DNA from: Glycocaulis albus
GTDB taxonomy: Bacteria > Pseudomonadota > Alphaproteobacteria > Caulobacterales > Maricaulaceae
Direction: 5' to 3'
Assembly: GCF_014639075.1 (NCBI RefSeq)
Contig: NZ_BMFS01000003.1
Location: 186,001-250,000, forward strand
Length of the DNA stretch: 64,000 bases
Shown: positions 56,900 to 64,000 of the stretch, in pieces
How the letters are laid out: each line of letters opens with the position of its first letter
Position numbering within the stretch: the first letter of the stretch is position 1
Notes under the pieces: model-generated
Told to the model about the DNA's origin: nothing
Databases searched by the model: none
What the model saw: only the letters and a program-made list of their open reading frames with translations
Translations under genes and position numbers: made by a program

Positions 56900-57586
56900 A
56901 TGGCCGGTGAAAAGACGGTTCTCATTATCGATGACGACACGGACCTGCGCGAGGCGCTTGCCGAGCAGTTTGCCCTGGAAGACGGGTTTGCCGTTCTGAC
57001 CGCTGCCAATGCCGGTGAGGGTATGGAGCGGGTGCGGCGCGACAATCCTGATATTGTCATCTTCGATGTCGGCCTGCCTGATCAGGACGGGCGGGATGCC
57101 TGTGCCGCCCTGCGCGAGGAAGGCGAGAACGTGCCGATCATACTTCTGACCGCGCAGTCGGGCGATGAGGACCATGTAAAGGGTCTGCAGTCCGGTGCCA
57201 GCGACTTTCTGGCCAAGCCGATTGCCTTCCGGGTCCTGCTGGAACGGGTACGCACCCAGCTGAGGCGCTATGAGTCCTCTGAGGATGCTGTTCTCAATAT
57301 CGGGCCTTACGTGTTCACGCCCGGCATGAAGCAGCTGGTCAATCAGGAAGGCAAGCGTATCCGCCTGACCGAGAAGGAAACCAGCATTCTGAAATATCTC
57401 TACCGCGCGGGCGGCCAGCCCGTGGCCCGCGAGGAATTGCTGGACCGGGTGTGGGGCTATCACCGCGAGGCCAACACCCACACGCTGGAAACCCATATCT
57501 ACCGGCTGCGCCAGAAGATTGAGCCGGACCCGGGCAAGGCGCGCCTGCTGGTCACCGATACGGGCGGTTACCGGCTTCAGGCCTGA
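56900..57586 (+). CDS. OmpR-family response regulator
   Basis: 228 residues. Receiver domain with acidic pair Asp12/Asp13, phosphoacceptor Asp56 (IVIFDVGLPD), Thr84 and Lys106; C-terminal winged helix (RIRLTEKETSILKYLYRAGGQPVAREELLDRVWGY in parts, ending ETHIYRLRQKIEPDP). No kinase gene is adjacent, so it is an orphan here. Targets unknown. RBS ggagg lies 11 nt before ATG. This family (GxxGxxxxLTxKExxIL-KYLYRA) is common in Caulobacterales, with no assigned name that I can confirm. Confidence 0.95.
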   Translation: MAGEKTVLIIDDDTDLREALAEQFALEDGFAVLTAANAGEGMERVRRDNPDIVIFDVGLPDQDGRDACAALREEGENVPIILLTAQSGDEDHVKGLQSGASDFLAKPIAFRVLLERVRTQLRRYESSEDAVLNIGPYVFTPGMKQLVNQEGKRIRLTEKETSILKYLYRAGGQPVAREELLDRVWGYHREANTHTLETHIYRLRQKIEPDPGKARLLVTDTGGYRLQA

Positions 57587-57599
57587 TTACCAGGCCTGA

Positions 57600-58391
57600 T
57601 CACATGGGGCGGCCGAGCTTTTCGATCAGCATGCGGCGCAGCTTGCGCATGCCGCCAACCCAGCGGTCGCGGTCCTGCCCCTTGGTGGCGACATAGCCGG
57701 GCGTGTTTTCGTGTGTCATGACGAGGAAGCGCCGGTCTTCCATGGCCTTGAGAAGTATCTGCGCGACCTCCTCCGCTTCGAGATAGCCGCCCAGCCCTTG
57801 CGCTCCGCCTTCAATGCCCTCCACCAGGGGCGTTCTGACCCCTTCCGGGCACAGGCAGTGGACGTTCAGCCCCTCATCACCATGGGTGATGGCCAGACAC
57901 TCGGCAAAGGAAACGGCAGCGGCCTTGGTGGCTGAATAGGGCGCATCGCCGATCTGGGCGAGCAGGCCGGCGGCCGAGGCCGTTATCACGAAATGACCCT
58001 GCCGGGCGGCGATTTTGCGGGCAAGATGGCGCGCGGCAAACACGCTTCCCATGACGTTGACCTGCCAGCACAGGTTCCAGGCCGCGTTGGGCGCATCGCC
58101 TGCACCCCATCCCGGCCCGTCGGTCACGCCAAGGCCCGCATTGGAGATGTAGACATCAACCGGGCCCAGCGTACGCTCGACCTTGTTGATGAAGCGCACC
58201 AGGGCGGCCTCGTCGCCGACATTGACCGCCTCACCGACACCGCCAAGGGCCTTGCCTGCATCGGATGCGGCAGTGGCGTTCAGGTCGGCAATGGCGATGC
58301 GGGCGCCGCGCGCATGCAGGGCCTTTGCCACAGCAAGCCCGATACCGCTGGCGCCGCCCGTCACGATGGCCGTTTTGCCGCTCAGATCCAT
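57600..58391 (-). CDS. Short-chain dehydrogenase/reductase
   Basis: 263 residues. Classical SDR: cofactor motif TGGASGIGLAVAKAL near residue 11, NAG motif (ISNAGLG), catalytic Ser (ITASAAGLL) and YxxxK (YSATKAAAVSF). The ADLN acidic residue after strand 2 favours NAD. The C-terminal extension (GYVATKGQDRDRWVGGMRKLRRML) is characteristic of an SDR subgroup with unknown substrates. Convergent with the regulator gene, 13 nt apart. Confidence 0.93.
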   Translation of the reverse strand: MDLSGKTAIVTGGASGIGLAVAKALHARGARIAIADLNATAASDAGKALGGVGEAVNVGDEAALVRFINKVERTLGPVDVYISNAGLGVTDGPGWGAGDAPNAAWNLCWQVNVMGSVFAARHLARKIAARQGHFVITASAAGLLAQIGDAPYSATKAAAVSFAECLAITHGDEGLNVHCLCPEGVRTPLVEGIEGGAQGLGGYLEAEEVAQILLKAMEDRRFLVMTHENTPGYVATKGQDRDRWVGGMRKLRRMLIEKLGRPM

Positions 58392-58556
58392 TTACTTTCT
58401 CCTAACTCTGGTCTGCAGTCAGACTAGACGGTGCAGGCCGGTTGGCAATCATGGCCGCCGGTGCCGGTCAGCTGCGGGCTGCTCCGGACTGTTTACGGTT
58501 GAGCAACCTTCCACCTATAGTGTTGTTCACTGAATCAGTTCACTGGATTTATTACA

Positions 58557-59111
58557 TTGTCTGTTGAGTTCCAGCGTCTCGCAGCGCTGCGCGCCTGCGC
58601 CATACTCGATACAGAACCGCATCCGGCATTCGACTGCCTGACGCGTGCGGCAACGCTTGCGTTTGACGTGCCGATCTCGCTCATTTCCCTCGTTGACGCG
58701 GAGCGGCAGTGGTTCAAGTCGGCGCTCGGGGTCAATGTCCGTGAAACGGCCCGTTCCATCTCGTTCTGCAGCCATACCATTGAAGGGTTTGAACCCATGG
58801 TGGTTCCCGATGCTGCGCGGGACCGGCGCTTTGCCTGCAATCCGCTGGTAACGGGCGCGCCGCATGTGCGTTTTTACGCCGGTGCACCGCTTATCGAAGC
58901 GGATGGCTATGCGCTCGGCACGCTGTGCATTCTGGACACAAAGCCGCGTACACTGTCCGCCGGACAGCTGCGCCTGCTGGGACATATGGCTGACGCTGTC
59001 ATGCACGCCATTGAGGCGCACCGGCAAAAGCTGGAGCTGAAGGAGCTGATGCGGCGGCTCAAAGGGCACAGCTCGGAGAGAGCCGCCGAAACGGTGGCGC
59101 GGCGGGCCTGA
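58557..59111 (+). CDS. Stand-alone GAF-domain protein
   Basis: 184 residues, TTG start at 58557 (family N-terminus LAALRACAILDTEPHPAFD begins a few residues in). One GAF domain (residues about 15-155): ISLISLVDAERQWFKSALG, ETARSISFCSHTIEG, FYAGAPLIEADGYALGTLCILD. A C-terminal helix (AIEAHRQKLELKELMRRL) ends the protein with no kinase, GGDEF or HTH output. Such domains are sensors, often attached to kinases; here it must act in trans or be a remnant. Direct repeat gttcactg (58525-58532, 58538-58545) precedes it. Confidence 0.85.
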   Translation: MSVEFQRLAALRACAILDTEPHPAFDCLTRAATLAFDVPISLISLVDAERQWFKSALGVNVRETARSISFCSHTIEGFEPMVVPDAARDRRFACNPLVTGAPHVRFYAGAPLIEADGYALGTLCILDTKPRTLSAGQLRLLGHMADAVMHAIEAHRQKLELKELMRRLKGHSSERAAETVARRA

Positions 59112-59117
59112 ACCGCT

Positions 59118-59537
59118 TCAGGCCGCGGCAGACACTGTTGCGCCCACAATCGCGCAGACGATCAGGAGGGCTGCCTCATACTCCTCCACGCTGTGGGGCT
59201 TGCGCACGCTGGAGGCGACATTGGGAAACTGGCTGGAGGCCGGTCCCAGGCGCGAGACATCACCTGAAAACACGATGACGGGAATGGTCCGCCACTCAGG
59301 CGATTCCAGCAGGCGCTCCAGTATCCAGATTCCATCCTCACCGGGCAGGCGCAGATCCAGCACGACGCAGTCCGGCAGCGGGCCATCCGCCAGTTTTGCC
59401 AGTGCCTCGTGCCCGCTGGCGGCGCGCGCCACCGTGCACTCGGGCGATTTGCGTACCAGCATGCCGGCAAACAGTTCTGCTTCGGTATCGTCATCCTCGA
59501 CCAGAAGTATGCGTGCCGGATGTGTGGTGCTGCCCAT
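59118..59537 (-). CDS. Single-domain response regulator
   Basis: 139 residues from ATG 59537. Only a receiver domain: acidic DDD (15-17), phosphoacceptor Asp61 (VVLDLRLPGEDG), Ser/Thr in VIVFSGD and the Lys in VRKPHSVEEY. No output domain, like CheY or DivK types. It faces the GAF gene tail to tail (6 nt apart), so the two may form a sensing pair, though not cotranscribed. Partner kinase not in the window. Confidence 0.93.
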   Translation of the reverse strand: MGSTTHPARILLVEDDDTEAELFAGMLVRKSPECTVARAASGHEALAKLADGPLPDCVVLDLRLPGEDGIWILERLLESPEWRTIPVIVFSGDVSRLGPASSQFPNVASSVRKPHSVEEYEAALLIVCAIVGATVSAAA

Positions 59538-59688
59538 GGGTGATCCGCCCTGCAAGCCCTTTGAGCCAAGCCTAGGGGCGGAAGGCGCGTCCCGGCAATC
59601 CCTAATTGCGTGCTGCAGCGCGAATTCCGGCAGGATGCCGCCCGCGCTCAACGGCGCGGCGGCCAGACCCCGGGAAGCCGGGAAAGAA

Positions 59689-59765
59689 TGGTGTCCCCGA
59701 CAGGATTCGAACCTGTGGCCCCCAGATTAGGAATCTGATGCTCTATCCTGCTGAGCTACGGGGAC
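59689..59765 (-). tRNA. tRNA-Arg (anticodon CCT)
   Basis: Full cloverleaf on the minus strand: acceptor GTCCCCG/CGGGGAC, D-arm GCTC...GAGC, anticodon stem TCAGA/TCTGG around loop TTCCTAA (anticodon CCT, reading AGG), T-arm ACAGG-TTCGAAT-CCTGT, discriminator A. The 3' CCA is encoded (59689-59691). 77 nt with CCA. No integration signs (direct repeats or integrase) seen beside it. Confidence 0.97.
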
Positions 59766-59850
59766 ACTGGCGCGGACATTAGCCAATGGCGCCCGGCCTG
59801 TCATGACGGATGTCGCACAGGCGCGGGCGGCCGACGCCCCGGCAGGCAAT

Positions 59851-60711
59851 CTATTGCGGCAGGGTGAAGCTGTAGTCGTGACGGGAAAGCGGCTCCAGAT
59901 TGCCTGTTTCGTAGGTATCGACCCGGACCTCGCCGCCCTCCAGCACAGTAAACACGCGATACATCGGCGTGTGGTGCGTTTCATCGGGTATCTTGGTGCG
60001 TTCCAGCGCCGGGATGTGAAGATAGTGGACGTGGCCGATCTGACGGGAGTGAACGGTCCGGTCCATGTCCATGTGCAAATCACCGGAAATCACGGCCGCA
60101 AGATTGGCCTGACCGACAACTTCCTGAAAACGCGGATTTTGAACCCCCTTGTCGGCGTCTTCCGGGTACACGCCTGCCTGGGCAGCATGAACGACCAGGA
60201 AGACGGGCCGCGGCGCGGCAGCCGCGATCTGCTCCACTATCCAGTCAATGCCGTCATCGTTGAAGTCCCGGCCAAAATCGGGAGAGGCGTGCACCATGAC
60301 GACCGGCCCCGGATCACGCACATAGCTCGGTTCGGTAATGTCCGGATTCCACTGGCGGGCAAATTCGAGATAGCGCTCGACAGTGTCGTTATGCTCTTCA
60401 TTGCCCATGATCGGATAAAATGGCCGGGTCAGTGATTGCAGGGCCGGCGTGACATTCTCGTACTGTATCCCGGTGCCCTTGTGGGCGATATCGCCTACCC
60501 CGACCACAAAATCGATACGCCCGGATTCCGCCAATGCATTGACGTCCACAACGGCCGCTTCCACGCCGGGAAACAGGGCGCACGGTTTGGGCTCGGCATC
60601 GCCCAGAACCGCGAAGCGGAGCAATACCGGGTCGTGGGCGTTGTCCTGCGCGACGGCTCCGCCCGCCAGTGCCAGCGCCGCGATGAGCGCGGCGGCAAAT
60701 CCCTTGATCAT
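59851..60711 (-). CDS. Secreted metallophosphoesterase
   Basis: 286 residues with a signal peptide (KGFAAALIAALALAGGAVAQ), so periplasmic or secreted. Calcineurin-like motifs in order: FAVLGDAEPKP (D), VVGVGDIAHKG (GDxxH), IMGNEEHND (GNEEH, the GNH motif), VVHAAQAG (H) and VISGDLHMDM (GDxH). The active site binds two metals and hydrolyses phosphoesters. It diverges from a TonB-dependent receptor; a Pho-box-like array lies between them, suggesting use in phosphate scavenging. Confidence 0.9.
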   Translation of the reverse strand: MIKGFAAALIAALALAGGAVAQDNAHDPVLLRFAVLGDAEPKPCALFPGVEAAVVDVNALAESGRIDFVVGVGDIAHKGTGIQYENVTPALQSLTRPFYPIMGNEEHNDTVERYLEFARQWNPDITEPSYVRDPGPVVMVHASPDFGRDFNDDGIDWIVEQIAAAAPRPVFLVVHAAQAGVYPEDADKGVQNPRFQEVVGQANLAAVISGDLHMDMDRTVHSRQIGHVHYLHIPALERTKIPDETHHTPMYRVFTVLEGGEVRVDTYETGNLEPLSRHDYSFTLPQ

Positions 60712-60852
60712 CTTGCTTTCATTCCCTGAGTTGCGAAACCGGCCGGCAGCCGCACCAGACCTTGCCCGGTTTCTGTGACAGAGGCGTGAATCGGCGCTTC
60801 ACTGCCGGAGCAGGGGCCAGATGCTGCCTCCCGTCATCAAACCGACGCGCAT

Positions 60853-60918
60853 TCGTGACCCCGCCGTCATCGAAACATCACCAAGACTTCACCGATCCGT
60901 GACCGGCGTGTCACCGGG
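60853..60918 (+). promoter_or_regulatory. Six tandem 11-bp Pho-box-like units
   Basis: Units start at 60853, 60864, 60875, 60886, 60897 and 60908: tcgtgaccccg, ccgtcatcgaa, acatcaccaag, acttcaccgat, ccgtgaccggc, gtgtcaccggg. Positions 4, 6 and 8 are T, A and C in all six, position 5 is C or G, position 7 C or T. PhoB boxes are 11-bp direct repeats with TGTCAY-type cores. A tctaac sequence at 60925-60930 could be the -10 of the receptor gene. Confidence 0.6.
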
Positions 60919-60993
60919 CCTGTGTCTAACGCCTCTGAACCGGATGCATGAGTGCAGCCCGGCTTTTTGACGTTATTCAGGGGGACTTCACCG

Positions 60994-63780
60994 ATGACGA
61001 TACGCAATCTGCGCCTGTCGGGCGTATCTGCAGCCGTGCTCGCACTTGGCCTCAGCGCGATGGGCGCCGATGCGCTTGCCCAGCATCAGCTCACCGGCCG
61101 TGTGGTCGATGAACGCGGCAATGGCCTTCCGGGCGCCCGTGTCAGCGTACCGGAGCTGGGCCTGACCACTTCGACCGACCGCCGTGGCGAGTTCACCTTC
61201 CTCTCCCTGCCTGCAGGCGAGGCCCGGCTCGAGGTCAGCTATCTCGGCCTGCCGCCTGGCGTAAGGGGTGTCAACATCTCGGCCAGCGACATCAATACGG
61301 TCACGTTCACGCTTGCCGACTCGGCCGATGGCGTGGAGCGTATCATCATCACCGGCCAGATCCTCGATTCGGCCGCGCGGGCCCTGAACCAGCAGCGCAC
61401 CAATAATGCCACCACGAATATCGTGTCGGCTGACTCCATCGGCCGCTTCCCCGATGCCAATATCGCCGAGGCGCTTCAGCGCGTGCCGGGCTTTGCCGTG
61501 GCGCGCGACCAGGGCGAAGGCCGCTTCATCAATCTGCGTGGCGCGCCGGGCGATTTCACCGGCATTTCGGTGGACGGAGTGCAGATCGGATCGCCCGACC
61601 CGACCACACGCGCGGTCGATCTGGATACCATCCCGTCCGACATTGTCGCGGCGCTGGAAGTCTCCAAGACCCTTCTGCCCAACCAGGACGCGGATTCGAT
61701 TGCCGGTTCGGTCAATCTGGTGACACGCTCGCCATTCGACCGGCCAGGCCTGAACATTTCCGGTCAGGCGGGTCTCAGCTATAACGAGTTCGGCGACGGC
61801 AATGACCGGCGCGCCTCGGGCACCATCTCCAACACATTTGGCAATGACCGTTTCGGCGCGCTGCTCTCGGCGAGCTATTCGCGCACTGACCGCCAGGTCG
61901 ACAATATCGAATCCAGCTGGATTATCGAGGATGTGGCGGGTCAGGACGTGTTCCTGGTCGATGAGCAGGAGTTCAAGGACTATGACACGGTGCGCGAACG
62001 CACCGCGCTCACCGGCTCGCTGGAATTCCGCCCCGATGATGCAAACCGCTTCTTCCTTACGGGCAGCTATTCGCGCTTCCGCGATGATGAATTCCGCAAC
62101 ACGCTTCTCATCATCTATGCCGATGGCGATCTGCAGCCGGGCGCCACGGACGGCAATGCCACCTGGAACGAGTCGCGGATCGAGAAAGAGCTGCGCCACC
62201 GTATCGTGCAAAACGAGATCACCACGATACAGGTGGGCGGCGAACATCTGATCGGTGGCGGCGAACTGGATTACTCGCTCTCCTATGCACGCTCCGAACA
62301 GTTCAACCCGCGCCGTGCCCAGTTTCTGTTCCGCTCCTCGATCCGGCCGGATCTGAGCTATGACTTCTCGAACGCCGACAGCCCGGCCCTGTCGCTGTTC
62401 ACGTCCGGCGAGCACCTGGACCTTTCCGGCTACGGGTTCCGCGAAAACGTGTTCCGCGGCCAGACGACCGAGCAGGACGAGATCGCCGCACGCATCAATT
62501 ATGCTTTCAGCGGCTCCTTCCTTGCCAACCCCACCGAGTTCCGCACCGGCGCAGCCGTGCGCAGCCGTGAGGTCACCAACGATAATGAGCAGTATCGCGA
62601 CCGCCGCGGCAGCGCCAACCCCGGCCAGCCGATCTCGGCCTTCCTGAGCACCGAGCGCTCGCAGAACTTCAGCTATTTCCTTGGCAACAAGTATGATCCG
62701 TCGGCTGTGACCGCTTACTGGAATGCCAATGAAGCCCAGTCTACGGACGCAGCCTCTCGCCGGGTGCCGCAATCCACCACGGCGGACTATGGTGCCGAAG
62801 AGCGCATTTATGCCGCCTACGGCATGGCGACGGTGGAAGCCGGGGCCACCCGGATCGTGGCAGGTGTGCGTGTGGAGCACACGCAGTTCGAGGGCTCCGC
62901 TCCCTTCATCGATGACAACGAGAATATCAGCATCAACCGCGTCAGCCGGGATTATACCAACTGGTTCCCGAACCTGACCGTGCGTCATGAGTTTTCCGAC
63001 AATCTGATCGGCCGGGTCGCCCTGACTCGCGCGATCAGCCGTCCGCGCTATCAGGATGTGGTGCCGCGGGTGGAGGAAGGTGACCGCAGCTCGCTGCCGG
63101 TCAGTGTCAGCCGTGGCAATCCGGACCTGCGCGAGACCATGTCGAACAATTTCGATGCGGGCCTTGAATACTATTTCACCCCGCTCGGCCTCGCCGCGGT
63201 CAATGTGTTCTACAAGGATCTCGAGGACTATGAGTTCACCCTCGTCCGCAACGGGACGTATGACGGGCTCGCGGCAGAAATCTCGCAGGCGGAAAACGCG
63301 CCGGACGGGTATATCCGCGGCGTGGAGCTGACCTACCAGCAGCAATTCACCTTCCTGCCGGGCCTTCTGTCCAATACGGGCGTGTTGGCGAACTACACCT
63401 ATACGGATGCGGAGATCACGCTGGCTTCGGCCATCTCGGGCAGCCGTACACGCATCCTGCCCGGTCAGTCGGATACGACGCTGAACCTTGCGGTCTTCTA
63501 TGAAACCGAGCGTTTCAGTGCCCGCCTGTCCTGGAACGACCGCTCCGACTATCTCAATGAGGTCAATGGCGAGGATTCACGCCTCGACATTTACTGGGAA
63601 GGCCGCAGCCAGCTCGATTTCTCGGCCAGCTATGATGTGAATGAGCGGCTGGGCGTGTTCTTCGAAGCGAAGAACCTCACCAATACCGAAGGTGTGCGCT
63701 ATGCGGGCGATCGCAGCCGCGTGATCGAGCGCGAGGCGTTCGGTTACACGCTGTTTGGCGGTCTGCGCTTCAACTTCTAG
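60994..63780 (+). CDS. TonB-dependent receptor (Caulobacter/Xanthomonas type)
   Basis: 928 residues from ATG 60994 behind gggga. Signal peptide (LSGVSAAVLALGLSAMGADALAQ), then a carboxypeptidase-regulatory-like domain (TGRVVDERGNGLPGARVSVP; residues about 31-115), then the plug (SADSIGRFPDANIAEALQRV, DQGEGRFINLRG; the family signature) and a 22-strand barrel ending YTLFGGLRFNF with terminal Phe. Receptors of this group import large or complex nutrients using TonB energy. The neighbouring phosphoesterase and the Pho-box-like array suggest a phosphorylated substrate, such as an organophosphate; this is inference. Confidence 0.95.
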   Translation: MTIRNLRLSGVSAAVLALGLSAMGADALAQHQLTGRVVDERGNGLPGARVSVPELGLTTSTDRRGEFTFLSLPAGEARLEVSYLGLPPGVRGVNISASDINTVTFTLADSADGVERIIITGQILDSAARALNQQRTNNATTNIVSADSIGRFPDANIAEALQRVPGFAVARDQGEGRFINLRGAPGDFTGISVDGVQIGSPDPTTRAVDLDTIPSDIVAALEVSKTLLPNQDADSIAGSVNLVTRSPFDRPGLNISGQAGLSYNEFGDGNDRRASGTISNTFGNDRFGALLSASYSRTDRQVDNIESSWIIEDVAGQDVFLVDEQEFKDYDTVRERTALTGSLEFRPDDANRFFLTGSYSRFRDDEFRNTLLIIYADGDLQPGATDGNATWNESRIEKELRHRIVQNEITTIQVGGEHLIGGGELDYSLSYARSEQFNPRRAQFLFRSSIRPDLSYDFSNADSPALSLFTSGEHLDLSGYGFRENVFRGQTTEQDEIAARINYAFSGSFLANPTEFRTGAAVRSREVTNDNEQYRDRRGSANPGQPISAFLSTERSQNFSYFLGNKYDPSAVTAYWNANEAQSTDAASRRVPQSTTADYGAEERIYAAYGMATVEAGATRIVAGVRVEHTQFEGSAPFIDDNENISINRVSRDYTNWFPNLTVRHEFSDNLIGRVALTRAISRPRYQDVVPRVEEGDRSSLPVSVSRGNPDLRETMSNNFDAGLEYYFTPLGLAAVNVFYKDLEDYEFTLVRNGTYDGLAAEISQAENAPDGYIRGVELTYQQQFTFLPGLLSNTGVLANYTYTDAEITLASAISGSRTRILPGQSDTTLNLAVFYETERFSARLSWNDRSDYLNEVNGEDSRLDIYWEGRSQLDFSASYDVNERLGVFFEAKNLTNTEGVRYAGDRSRVIEREAFGYTLFGGLRFNF

Positions 63781-63805
63781 GGTACGAAACCGGCAGTTGG
63801 CCATG

Positions 63806-63837
63806 AAAGGGCGCGGGAAACCCCCGCGCCCTTTTTT
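63806..63837 (+). terminator. Rho-independent terminator after the TonB-dependent receptor
   Basis: Twelve-bp perfect stem (aaagggcgcggg / cccgcgcccttt) with a 5-nt loop (aaacc) and a six-T run, 25 nt past the stop. Confidence 0.93.
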
Positions 63838-63904
63838 GCTGTCCTGCGCCGGGTAACCGGCATGTGACTGGAAATTTGCGGCAACACGGCGCTATATGGT
63901 GTCC

Positions 63905-64000
63905 ATGCGCGCTTTTATCGCCAGTCTTGTGGTTCTCGCCTTTGCCGTTACCGGCACGGCCAATTGCGCGCTGGCGCAACCGGCTGCCATACCGGCTGAA
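63905..64000 (+). CDS. Start of a secreted protein (3' end outside window)
   Basis: ATG 63905 begins MRAFIASLVVLAFAVTGTANCALAQ, a signal peptide cut after LAQ, followed by PAAIPAE at the window edge. An ATG three codons earlier (63896) is an alternative start. The frame stays open to 64,000. In Caulobacterales such receptors are often followed by a phytase gene, but the 32 visible residues cannot show this. Separated from the receptor by a terminator. Confidence 0.55.
   Translation, partial: MRAFIASLVVLAFAVTGTANCALAQPAAIPAE

Noticed and set aside
59689-59765. tRNA-Arg as an integration site of a mobile element
   Set aside because: No integrase, no repeated tRNA 3' end and normal-looking genes on both sides.
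60988-63345. 785-codon open frame antisense to the TonB-dependent receptor
   Set aside because: Shadow of a certain gene in high-GC DNA; no RBS and no known motif.

Overview
The window is a GC-rich, gene-dense stretch of an alphaproteobacterial chromosome. It looks like a stalked or dimorphic marine type of the Caulobacterales/Maricaulales/Hyphomonadaceae kind. Evidence: the Caulobacter-like order parB-parA-rsmG-mnmG-mnmE ... rho-hemJ-hemH-hemE-[gap]-PPDK regulator-maf-aroE-coaE-dnaQ-secB, CtrA-type sites (TTAA-N7-TTAA), a TonB-dependent receptor of the Caulobacter/Xanthomonas type, an NtrZ-like periplasmic protein, DUF1134 and DUF6489 proteins, and LptE next to HolA. No rRNA, prophage, IS element or CRISPR array was seen.

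Layout. 1-13.6 kb: end of an AmpG-like MFS permease, malic enzyme (minus), then mutS, a DUF2855 protein, glnD, murJ, trpS and a PCuAC copper-chaperone lipoprotein ending in a strong terminator. 13.6-15.0 kb: a small islet of different base composition with a DUF3883 nuclease-like protein and a small unknown protein. 15.0-18.2 kb: lepA (minus), a BLUF photoreceptor behind a perfect palindrome, and a DUF1134 envelope protein behind a CtrA-type site. 18.2-27.1 kb (minus): MFS permease, pheT, a membrane protein lodged between pheT and pheS, pheS, rplT, rpmI, a four-repeat secreted protein and infC, which starts at ATA. 27.2-34.5 kb: two glycosyltransferases, an alpha/beta hydrolase, an NtrZ-like protein, a porin-like beta-barrel, then DUF3576, lptE and holA.

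34.5-51 kb is the replication and segregation core. parB and parA are followed by rsmG, mnmG and mnmE, whose coding sequences carry three parS-type sites. Further on lie rho and the heme genes hemJ-hemH-hemE. A 553 bp gene-free gap at 46,374-46,926 has AT-rich tracts, a CtrA box and DnaA-box-like motifs. Transcription switches there from mostly minus to mostly plus, and the gap sits between hemE and the DUF299-type PPDK regulator as in Caulobacter Cori, so I read it as the chromosomal origin. Right of it five genes (PPDK regulator, maf, aroE, coaE, dnaQ) overlap by 4 nt each, followed by convergent secB.

51-64 kb: Tim44-like protein, mltA, Smr-domain protein, queG, hslU (no hslV beside it), an L,D-transpeptidase-like protein, an OmpR-type regulator, an SDR, a lone GAF protein facing a single-domain receiver, tRNA-Arg(CCT), and a probable phosphate-scavenging locus. 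In that locus a secreted metallophosphoesterase and a TonB-dependent receptor diverge from a region holding six tandem 11-bp Pho-box-like units; a further secreted protein starts at the right edge. The items most worth following are the origin gap, the parS sites read as VSRET in three proteins, the Pho-box-like array, the infC ATA start, the DUF3883 islet and the BLUF/lepA palindrome.
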